A DNA stretch of 64,000 nucleotides, taken from assembly GCF_910592395.1 (NCBI RefSeq), contig NC_088321.1, positions 10,046,001 to 10,110,000 on the forward strand, in the 5' to 3' direction. The DNA is from Lineus longissimus. Lineage: Eukaryota; Nemertea; Pilidiophora; Heteronemertea; Lineidae. Below, piece after piece: positions 43,862-55,900 of this stretch (positions within the stretch are counted from its first letter, which is position 1; every line of letters starts with the position of its first letter). A program made the position numbers and the translations under genes. The notes below the pieces were generated by a model, which saw nothing but the letters and a program-made list of their open reading frames with translations, made no database searches and had not been told where the DNA came from.

Positions 43862-43905
43862 TGACGTCACCGCCCACGCCCACCGATGCGGCCACATATA
43901 TTCGG
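43862..43905 (+). promoter_or_regulatory. Promoter elements of the BEN gene
   Basis: TGACGTCA (CRE) at 43862-43869 and a TATA-like CATATATT at 43894-43901 lie 93 and about 60 bases before the start codon at 43962. GC-rich CCGCCCACGCCCACC lies between them. The order CRE, GC box, TATA is a plausible core promoter. Confidence 0.55.
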
Positions 43906-43961
43906 CCCCGAGACTTTCGTCGGAACAGTTCAACAGTTCGTCACGTCGTTCCTGAACGAAA

Positions 43962-46900
43962 ATGGATAAACGCAAGAAGAAAAGCAAAACTACCTACGTG
44001 TGCGTTAAGTGGACTGGGAACAATAGCCAAGTTTACGATGGTCGGATAAACTGGATCGCAAAAACAAGGGTGGTGACAAAAAAGGGCCAGTTCCCTAAAA
44101 TTGGCGAGAATGTTAAAGTAAAATGGTACAAAAAAAGATGGAACGCCATTTTCATTGGCAACGAAGATGACGTGCCATTGAAATATTTACGTTTGCGAAA
44201 ACAATGCGAGCAGGAATACGAAGGGAAAGTAGGCAGTTTAAACGAACACTTTTTGTACTTGGTAATTGCCGTCTACTCCATCACGGTACAGCTTAATATA
44301 CATGTACATGTACTTGACACTCCTCCGTAAGAACAGGGAGTCTGATTTTCAGGGTAGATTAACAACATGTACACTTCTATTAAAGTCATAAAATGAATTG
44401 TAGTGTGAATGGTAGACAGGTTAGTATTAATAGTAAACTTGCGTCTTTTTCCAAATTGTGGTTCCAAGTTGAAGTCATAATCGGTGATCAAGGTTTTGCT
44501 TTGGGGCGGGGCCTAGCGCTATCAAATCTGTAGGGCTAATCACAAGCGTTTCGGAGGTGAGTGTGTGTACGATGCCCCATATTCTAGACTCCTAAAAATG
44601 TATACAAGACGTAAACTTCATTCAAACTTGATTCTACAAGTCCTCATGTCTGAAGTTATTCAGCGTGGTTCGCAAATGGTTTTGGCACATTGGGGAGTGA
44701 TACCCATTATCACCCTGAGCTTTTTTCCAGAGTATCAGAGCATTTCTAACTGAAGTACAGAAAGATTAGGCAACATGTTTATCATAGCAGCATGGACGGA
44801 GGCAGTTCAGTATGATGACTGTTAGTGCGGAACCTTTTTTTCACTTATATTATGGGTTTTTGAAGTGCGGTGATTGTATCCAATTAATTGCCTTCGGACA
44901 ACATTTTCGCATTAGTGTGAACTGTGCTTCATTTATATATATGCTTCGTTAATATTGATTGAGCTCCTTGCAAATGTTTACACATTATACTGCTTGTGGA
45001 TGTTTACAAATGTAGTCTAATTTTGATAACTACTGTATATAAACTGTCAAAATTTCGCCATACTGTCCCATTCTTGACATTGGCCAGCATCACTGCGCCC
45101 CGAGATGGTCTTGCCGATGAAACCCGTGATGCGAAGCATGTGATTTGGACTACACCTCTGAAAAAGTATCCTGGGATGATATAGGCCTATATATTGGAAG
45201 AAATGAGAGAAAAAAGCATGTTTACTTGATGCCGGAACAAACAACATCCCTCCCCCCCCCCCCCCCCAGATAGCAAGGTTAACAAGTTTCCTGCAAACAG
45301 AATAGAAGAGGTTTGCGTCCGAGGGGTGATCAATAATTTTTGGCAACGGGGCATTTATTTCTAAAGGGGTCATCAGACTTTCGAAAACATTTACTCTAAA
45401 GATGCAACTTTCATGAGCACATCTGTGTAAAATTATCCTCGTACTTCTACAATTACGGGAACTGCAGCCTGTTAAACTTAGGTAGGAACAGCCTCTGAAT
45501 CTGCTGTTTTTATCATGATACAGATAACATGATATCCAGTTTGAAACAAAGCCACATAAAAACATGTCGAGTCCATTAAATTTCAAAACCCCAAAGTTAC
45601 ATAATTGAGTCGAAGCAATCATCTATGAGTTGTTAAAACTATCCCGTGGACTAAACAAATGTACCATTGTTATTGTTATACAATTATAAGAGTGACGACA
45701 CGTCTGCAATGGCATGAATTCTGGCCGAATTCAACGGCAATCGTCTGTCCTTACATTTGAACCTCAGTCGGGTTGAATGCATGTTATGTCATTAAAAATT
45801 AACGAAATAAACCTATAAATCAAAGCCCTGGCTATTGAATTCTAGATATTTCAGTGTCTCATGTTTCATGTTAGTGGTAAATCTAATGAAATTCCGCTAC
45901 GAAGTCTTCGGTAACAAATGGAAGGCTTTTCTAAACCTCATATCATTGTTTGAACGACAGTCAGCAATCCAAATTATGATAGGAAGTGTGCTCTAGTATG
46001 TTGTTATAACAGGCATAAAAGGAAAATAACTTCCGAATTCGAGAAACTTGTATAACAAATATGTTGGCAAAAAGCCAAATGCTTACACAACCTGTTTTAT
46101 GTCATAGTTCAGTTTCCGCTCAAGAGTTAATATAAGGGATACATGTAATGATAAAATCCCGAAATTTATGTTAAAGCTACCATAGAGGTAATATGAACAA
46201 TGTGCTAAAATTTCAGCACGATGCCATTTCCGGTTTTGCCTAGGCAGCAATAATTGTCACCCCTCGTACATTTGCCTATTGGTGTTCTTGTTTTCGCCCT
46301 CTCTGCTATAATCTTGGGATTTCAGTAGCAGACGATTTCTTTTTCAGTAGCCTATAGTTTATGATTGTATGGGAAGAACGTGAAGCTGAAATAAGAGTGG
46401 AATTTCCTGATGATACCTTTATTGACTTTTAACAGGGTCTCTTTTGTATTTTGTTTTTTACCCTTTTGACGGATCTTCGGGTCTTCGTTTTTTACAAACC
46501 TTGGACTGTGTCGTTCAAAACAACATTAGCTTTGACGAAGTCGTAAAGTCTTAACGTAAAAATTTTAATGCGATTAACTGAAAGAGATAACGTTTTTTAG
46601 GATACTTAACATGTCAGAAACATTTTGAGTCGAGGCAAACAATCCCTAAAAAAGTCTGTCCGGGGCTTGGTTTCGAAGAAGCACGTGCCAAACACAGAAC
46701 AGTTTTTCATTTGAGGTCAAGCATGACACTTTATCTACGACTGTCTCGTGTCTGGGAGATTGGAATGTTTATGTTTATGCATGTAGGCAAGTAGCAAGCA
46801 CAGGAAGACTGGCAATGCATGATGCCTCAATCAAAAAGTTAATTCGCCAAATTTCAAAAACTCACAAATCTAAGAAACTGATGATACTTTGATATTTTGT

Positions 46901-49900
46901 TCACAGAAAGTCTTGATCGGTTTATATAATGAGTGTTTTATATTTGGAAGCATAGGCATTTCAAGATTTAAAAATCAGATTTTTTTCTTGATATTTTGAA
47001 ATTGTGATATTTTCATGATATACATACACTTTTAACTTGAAACCATTAATCTTGCACGGGATCGCTGAAACAACATTTTAGAGCCATACATGACATGTAT
47101 GCAGGATAGAAATATCCAAATTCCAACGAGATATTTGTGTTGTAAATAGATGATATGAATTTCATTATCTAGTTCTAGTTGTGCTCATGCATTTGGTTCG
47201 ATAAATGTGCCTCGCTTCCGTAACTTTATCAATGTTTGTCTTTTTAAATTTAGGACGCCCCCTTTTCTCACTAATGTTGAAGGGGGGGGGGGGGGGTCCA
47301 CCTTGCAACAGAGAGGCCCGCATCGGAGAAAGCATTGCTTTTGCATACATTTTCCTAATAATAACACTAACAGCTGAACTAAATACTGTACAGAAACTAA
47401 TTTCTCATGTAGATGCAGGTGGTAAGATAATGGCATTTCTTTTTTTCTCCACAGAGAGCCCCTTTCCAAGATGGCAGAACTCCACCTCCAACGATAATTT
47501 ACATAATAGACTTCTTCTTTAGGGTGGTGAAAACCTTTTTACTTGCAGATAATCTCACTGGGACGTTCAGCAGTCGAGGCAACAGTCGAAGAAACCACTT
47601 TCAGAGAAAACATTCTACCAACAAGTAGTACATATAGTTCTGGTTACCAGGTTGGGGGCCCTTTGAAACAACCCACACTGCAAGAACGAGGGGTACTTCA
47701 ACGTGATTCAGAGCGTCCTTTCAAAAAAAGATGCCTACATGATTTTAGACAACAGGGATATATTTCACTACAAAAGAACCTGGACATCAATTCCGACCAA
47801 TCACCTTCACCTGTTGGCAGTTCCCACAAGCTTTCCTCATCTTTCAATTCCGACCAATCACCTTCACCTGTTGGGAGTTCACATAAGCTTTCCTCATCTT
47901 TCAATCAAACAAGAAAGACGTCACCAAACCCCCAGACCCCATCAGAACCCAGTACTCTGCGAAGGCAAGCAACACAATCCTTCTCATACAAGTTAGAAGA
48001 TGGTGAAAACCCCCTGCTTGAAGGACTCCCATTGCTGTCAGCCATAACAGAAACCAGACGACACTCTCCAACCAGCCAGCAGACATCGTTGATGAAAACC
48101 AAGAGCAGCCCTCAGCAATGGAGAACTGCAAAGGCCTCGACATCGTCAAGCAGCCAATCCTTCTTGTACAAGGAAAAGGAAACCCCCTTAGATGAGCTTT
48201 CACCAATGTCATTAACAGCGTCATCCAAATGGCACTCTCCTAGGCGCAGCCAGACACCAGTTTTTAACATCAAAACCAGCACTCCACAACTGAAAACTAC
48301 GAAGGCGTCAACACAGTCCTGCAGCCAATCCTTCTCGTACAATGAAGAAGAAAACCCCTTATATGAGCTTTCACCAATGTCATCAACAGCGTCATCCAAA
48401 TGGCGCTCTCCTAGGCGCAGTCAGACACCAGTTCTTAACATCAAAACCAGCAGTCCACAACTGAAAACTACAAAGGCGTCAACAAAGTCCAGCAGCCAAC
48501 CCTTCTCGTACGAGGAAGAAGAAAACCCATATGAAGAGCTTTCACCAATGTCATCAACAGCAACAAGAGCAACTGAAACCAGCACTCAAAATTGGAACAC
48601 TACCAAGGCATCAACAAAGTCCAGCCGCCATTCCCTCTCGTACAATGAGGAAGAAAACCCCTTTGATGAGCTTTCACCAATATCTTCAACAGCGTCATCC
48701 AAATGGCACTCTCCTCAGCGCAGCCACACATCAGTTTTTAACACCAAAACAAGCACTCCACATTGGCAAACTACAAAGGCGTCAACAAAGTCCAGCAGCC
48801 AATCCTTCTCGTACATGGAAGAAGAAAGCCCCTTTGAAGAGCTTTCTAAAATGTCATCAACAGCAACAAGAACAACTGAAACCAGCACCCCACATTGGCA
48901 AACTACCAAGGCGTCAACACAGCCCAGCAACCAATCCATCCCAATGTCATCAACAGCAAAACCGAGATGGCACTCTCCTATTCGCAGCCAACCATCAGTT
49001 TTTAACATCAAAACCAGCACTCCACATTGGCAAACTACCAAGGCGTCAACACAGTCCAGCAACAAATCCTTCTCGTACAAGAAAGAAAACCCCTTTGACG
49101 AGCTTTCATCAATGTCATCAACAGCAACAAGAACAACCGAAACCAGCACCCCACATTGGACGAAGTCCAGCTGCCAATCCTTCTCGTACAAAGAAGAAGA
49201 AAACCCCCTTGAAGAGCTTTCACCAATGTCATCAACAGCAAAACCCAGATGGCACTCTCCTAGGCGCAGCCAAATATCAGTTTTTAACACCAAAACAAGC
49301 ACTCCACAATTGAAATCTACCAAGGTCTCAACAAAGTCCAGCAGCCAATCCTTCTCGTACAAAGAAGAAGAAAACTCCTTTGATGAGCTTTCACCAATGT
49401 CACCAACAGCAAAACCAAGATGGCACTCTCCTAGGCAAACTACTAAGGCGTCAACACAGTCCAGCAACAAATCCTTCTCGTACAAGGAAGAAGAAAACCC
49501 CTTTGATGAGCCATCTCAAATGTCACCAACAGCAACAAGAACAACTGAAACCAGCACTCCACATTGGCAAACTACCAAGGCGTCAACACAGTCCAGCAAC
49601 CAATCCATCCCGTGCAAGAAAGAAGAAAACCCCTTTGACGAGCTTTCACCAATGTCATCAACAGCGACAAGAACAACTGAAACCAGCACCCCACATTGGA
49701 AGAAGTCCAGCCGCCAATCCTTCTCGTACAAAGAAGAAGAAAACCCCTTTGAAGAGCTTTCACCAATGTCATCAACAGCAAAACCCAGATGGCACTCTCC
49801 TAGGCGCAGCCAACCATCAGTTTTTAACACCAAAACAAGCACTCCACCATTGAAATCTACCAAGGTCTCAACAAAGTCCAGCAGCCAATCCTTCTCGTAC

Positions 49901-52900
49901 AAAGAAGAAGAAAACTCCTTTGATGAGCTTTCACCAATGTCACCAACAGCAAAACCAAGATGGCACTCTCCTAGGCGCAGCCAACCATCAGTTTTTAACA
50001 CCAAAACAAGCACTCCACCAATGAAATCTACCAAGGTCTCAACACAGTCCAGCAGCCAATCCTTCTCATACAATGAGGAAGAAAACCCCTTTGAAGAGCT
50101 TTCACCAATGTCATCAACAGCAAAACCCAGATGGCACTCTCCTAGGCGCAGCCAACCATCAGCTTTTAACACCAAAACCAGAACTCCACAATCGAAATCT
50201 ACCAAGGTTTCAACACAGTCCAGCAGCCGATCCTTCTCGTACAAGGAAGAGGAAACCCCCTTTGATGAGCCTTCACCAATGTCATCAACAGCAAAATACA
50301 AATGGCACTCTCCTAGGCGCAGCCACTCATCAGTTTTTAACACCAAAACCAGCAATCCACATTGGCAAACTACCAAGGCGTCAACACAGTCCAGCAGCCA
50401 GTCCTTCTCGTACAATGAAGAAGATAGTGAAAACACCTTTGATGAGCTTTCACTAATGTCGTACCCCACAAGCCCGAAATCACCAACTCCACCAAGGCGT
50501 CGGCAGAAATCATCAAATTTAAACTCAGAATCTAGCATTCAACAACGGAAAAATACCAACTTGTCATCACAATCCAGCAGCCAATCCTTAGCACACAAGT
50601 CCCAATACACACTGACAACTCTCACCAGCCCTAGACGGCACTCACCTAGACTCAGACCGACATTGCTGATCAACCATGCTACCTCAGAAATTAGCAACAC
50701 AAGGTGGACAACACAATCCAGTAGCCACTCCTCAAACAACCAGTTTAATGAGCCAATATCAGCGTCATCTGCAACCGTTCCGGATCCCAGAAAAAAAGGA
50801 TTGAGATGTTCCCCAAGAGAGTCGAGAAATATCGATCCCTATACTTTCACCAACAGCCCCATGCGACAGCCACCTACTTCAAGACCCACTACTCCAGCAA
50901 CAAGACAATCACCATGCAAAAGAAAAAGGCTTACTCCAAAGAGGCTGGACAGCATTTACAACAAAACAGTAAGTTCACCTTGATATCTATAAGAGTTGGT
51001 AATGGTCAAAATTCAAGATTTTACTGTTAACGTGACACAAGATCAAAGATTTAAACAAAGGATCCGGTCACTGGTTAAGGAGTTACTTGTAACAGCACTT
51101 TTTGTGTTTTTCTTTCTGCCTTCCGGGGACCAAACCAAGAAGCGGATCAGAATGAAATTCATTCATGCATTGTGTGGCTGCCTGGACCAAGGGTTGCAAT
51201 ATGTACATATTTTCAGATCCACAGCCCTTGTGGTTACGAAATTTGCTGTGATGACATATGAGGACGACGACAGAAAACGCATCTTGCTAAAAGGTGAGCG
51301 GCGAGCTATAAAAACTTAAAAAATTGTTTGTACTCTTTCAGGCTGCATCGAGACAAACACTGGCTTCCAGTAATCATGAAGATGAAGATCAGACATTGAT
51401 GATTGCAAAGGGTAAGTTACCACAGATTAGTCTTTATTTTTAGCTACGCTGGCTTTGCAGCATCAGCGTAGCTTATGCTTTGGACTGGGGCTGACCGAAA
51501 GTAGTCCTAGCAAAAGTGCTGCACTTTCATAAATTTTTCAGAAAAATCTTCCAGCAAATGTGCCAAATGGCAAATATTTTGAAGTCTTGTTTTGATATGC
51601 TTATGGCTTTGTAGAGCAGAAACATTCAAAGTGTCGCAATCAGCACTAATTAGCCGATTTTAAGCTGAAAGTTATCGTCTGCTTAAAACTAGTGAAATTT
51701 TACTCCCTGTAAGTATTCATGTGTACCTACGTATCAAAACAAAGTTCCAATAGTTGGCTATAGGATTTGTCATCAAGAGCTCTTAGAATAGGTAACAATT
51801 GTCCTTTTTCCCATTCTCAGTGTAAGTATCAATTCATATTGGTCATGTTGGCAGTTATTTTCCGTAATTAGTATGAATCTATATTAAGAATATAGCACTT
51901 GACCTGTTCAGCTGAATTAGGTTGTATTATTGCGCTGAGTAATAGGAGTAATGTTGACATGGGCCTATTGTGTTCATTCTGTGTGGAGGCAGGTAGGAAG
52001 ATGTTTTGCCAATGTATTGCATCCTTATGTGCTCAATCACCTCTCAATGACTTAAAATCACCCTGACACTACTCTAAGGATATACCACTTTACCATAGGG
52101 ATTTGAGGCAAACAGTGCTAATTAGAGAGAGTAATTAAAAATGAATGGTCCAGGGACCATGTGCTCACCTCAGTTAATGTTAGTGCATGTCATTTGCAGT
52201 CGAAGTACATGTCACTTGGAAATTGGTTGACATCTAATCAACAGTTTAGGGAGTAACAAGGTTTCGTTGAATTTTCAAGATGGCAGCCTAGCGGCCATAC
52301 TTGTCATCAGATTACATTAAAAATGTCGGATAACATAAAGAGTCCATAGATACATAATCACATGAAATTTGGTTGCAATCCAATTATCAGTTTAAGAGTA
52401 ATAGGACTTTGAATGATTTTCAAGATGGCCGCCTGGCAGCCATATTAGGGGACAGATTTGACTGAAAATTTGGGATAATGTAAAGGATACCTAGATATAT
52501 CAGCACAAGAAATTTAGTTGAAATCCAATCATTGGTTTCACAGTTATATGACTTTGTTTCAATTTCAAGATGGCCGCCTGGCGGCCATATTTGATGTCCA
52601 AACACACCAAATTTTAGGGGGAGAATAAAGGGTCACTAGATACATGTCCACACAAAGTAAGAAGCTTATAGCTTAAATAGAAAGGAAACGTGCCTCCTTA
52701 CGGGGATTTAATGAAGTTTGACCTCTGTGACCTTGAAAAGTAGGTCAAATCAAAAACCCGGAGGATATATGATGTACCTTTGCTATAAGTACCTACCATA
52801 TTTTTTTCAAAATTTTCCGACCAGTATTAAGGGAAATATTGCATATTTTCACTTTTAACGTTTGGCCCCCTGGTGGCCAAACTATGCATCGAACCGGATC

Positions 52901-55900
52901 GAAACTTGGTCTCCAAAGTGCCACTACATAAGGGTACATGTGTACCAAGTTTCAACTCAATAGTTCCAACAGTTACGAAACGTGCCCTGCTAACGGACGA
53001 CGACGGACGACGACGGACGACGACGACGACGGACGACGGACGCCACGGTATAGGATAAACTCACCTCTTCTGAGAGGTGAGCTAAAAACACCCCATAGTA
53101 TTACCCCTCAAATCCCTATGCACTATACAAAATGAGTGCTGAAACCTTGTCTTGAAAGGCTTGTGGTATTCGACTCGATGACTCGACGACGCGATGGCTC
53201 GATGACGCGATCGTTGCTATGGATTTTGCTAAAATACGGAATCCCATGATCCTGGTCTCCGGGCTACCGCTGCAACAGCAGAGGTTTTAGCTCGGCCTTC
53301 CCATACCCAGCTACGGTATGTGGAAGGATGTGCCCCCCCCCCCCCCTCCCAGCCATGGCCACTGAAGATTGGTCCCCGCGATTGATTTTGATATTTAAAG
53401 GACTCGCGGAAGTTTCATAGCATGCAAAAATGACCGGAGATTTAATTGACAAACAAGCTTCTAGTGGCCAATGTCAGATGTCATGTGGTAGTCTGTCAAC
53501 AATCGGAATTTCGCATATGTGCAGTTTTTTAGACTCAGTCACTCAGTCCCTCTTCCGTCCCTTGACATCTGCCCCCCCCCCCCCCCCCCCCCCCCCCAAT
53601 ACATCAGCCCCTATACATGCTTCCCGAAATTGGTGGCTTGCATTGGAACTAACTTTTCCCCCTTGTCCGTCATTAAAGGCATTCAAGTGTGTTGGTCAAC
53701 CATGACTATCTCCTTTGTCCCTCCACCATAGGCCTAGTTTCCCCTTATGACATCACTATTTCGGACACTCAGCGCCCCATTTCTGGAAAGGTGTATAGGA
53801 CATTTAATATTGCCGTGCTGAACGGATATCCAGAGCCAACCTTGTCTCCAGGAACTCGCGTGTCATTTTAACATTGGAATTTCTGCTCGTAAAGAACCTG
53901 GGTAGGAGGTTGATCTGAACCAGCTATATTTAGGTGTATTTAGCTGTATTGACGGTGAGATACCAGTGGCTTGCATAGCAACATGGCGCATGGTTTTATC
54001 AAAAATGCGAACTTGTAGGAAACGAAAAATGGTCGGATTAGATACGGTGAAAACAGCTGGAAAGGGGTTGGTAATGATCGGTTCTTTTTTATTTTCCTCC
54101 ACTTATGATTCTATGTATAAATTACAGTCCAAGCAGTGATATTCTTTAAAAAAATTCCAACATGATCGCGTCATCGAGTCATCGCGTCGTCGAGTCATCG
54201 AGTCGAATACCACAAAATGCTGTATCCCACCATATTGACATCCGATTTTTGCCTGTTGTCAGCCTACATACACATGTATGTAGCCTATGTGTAAAATGTA
54301 CACAGGGTGATATCTTGGAGTCATGTTAAAGGGGGACTACTGGAAGGGAACAGGGGGTTCAAATTGGCCATCTTCAGGTCACTGATCGCACAGTAAGGGC
54401 ACTGGGTCGTGTTTGTTTTTTTAGTGCTAAGTACATTCTTTGTAAGCCGTGTATTTTTTCTACGGCTATGTATTATTGGCAACATCATGTAGGCCTAGAC
54501 CTACTCTGTTGATCTCGCCTATGTATATAGCAGCTGCCTATTTATGAATACAGTCCTTTTAATCTGACAATTTCTGACCTAATCAAACGAGACGAAGCTT
54601 TCCGATTCACGATGACCAGGCCATGAGAGTTTAGCGCACAGGCGAGTGAGAATTACATGCTGCGTTCTTGTTTTTGCTTTTTGATTTTTTAACTGTTGGG
54701 GCTTTTGACATGTAACCTTATGTGATGATATAACTTGGCTGGGAATTTATTTCAATATTTTCTCTTTTATGTATTTACAGGGATTAAATCGACACGGACA
54801 TACACAGACGTTGTGACTGGTCCATGAGGATAATACCATCATCATAGAACTTGCTGATGTCATTGGTGCGGAGTAGCCATGTGACTTGCACCGTCCCATG
54901 GCTACTCCGCACCAATGACTTAGCCATGACAGAAGTACCACTTACTTTACCAGTTATTTTACTTTTAACTGTATAACTTAAAAACTTGAATAAAGAAAAC
55001 AGCATGGCATGAAAAAAAGTTCATTGCAACTGTTTAGTTTGAGTTTCCTAGTTTAACTTATATCTCTAGTTTGTCACAACCTGCATTTCAAAGGAATTAA
55101 TGTAAATGTCTTGGACGGACTGCAAATCAGGAAATACGTGCTGTCACTAGACACCCCTGGACATTTACTTTTATAGTATTCCATGGTTAGTCTACAGGGT
55201 TGTGACCATCTACTGGGCTGTGAGTCCCAAGGAACCATCAGAACTGTAAACATGAACAGTCACAACCCTAAAAATGTCTTTGTTACTCCAACATTGCATG
55301 TACAACAAAAGGAACCAGGCACTGTCACATCCTTCAAAATTAGAAATAGCAATCAAGCCATGCCTTATATGAATGAAGACCATGTCATAATCAACCTTGA
55401 ATGGATTTTGATAGACTTGCATTCAACTAGTACACATGAAGACGGGAGTCACAATGAACATTGAAGGAATTTATTAGGAATTTTCTTTCATTGATTGGCG
55501 CAAGGAGACACATCACAACCATTTAAGATATTGATAGCTGATGTCCCTTCCATTTAAAAGTGTGACAATATCCCTAATTTATGTATTCCTACCAGCGTAG
55601 CTATCCAGGCCGTCAGGCCTCTAGTTTCATCTGCTGAGCGGACAATGCAATTTCAACCCTATTTATCTACTGTTTCTGTTATAGGTGCTATATCTGACAT
55701 AACATGGGACGTGGGTGCTACTATAAAATGCCCCCCCCCCCTAAATTAGTCACTTTACACAACAATAATAAAATAATAAATAATAAATACTTTACACAAC
55801 ATCAGGCCAAATCTAGGTTCTCATAAGCATGCACATTTAGGTCCTATTATAACCACTCCCTGATGGTCCTTGCACAACACCTACATATCAGTTGAGAAAA

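Noticed and set aside
45047-45622. Minus-strand ORF of 191 codons
   Set aside because: No domain; composition looks random, with a Gly run from the poly(C) tract; it lies in a BEN gene intron.
47451-47525. Possible small exon just before BEN exon 2
   Set aside because: It has a CACAG acceptor and an open frame, but the gap to the next acceptor is only about 23 bases, too short for an intron, and exon 1 joins 47549 in phase without it.
48531-50538. Long alternative-frame and antisense ORFs in the BEN repeat exon (260, 256 and 340 codons)
   Set aside because: They are shadows of the repeat-coding exon; only the 1140-codon frame fits splice phases on both sides.
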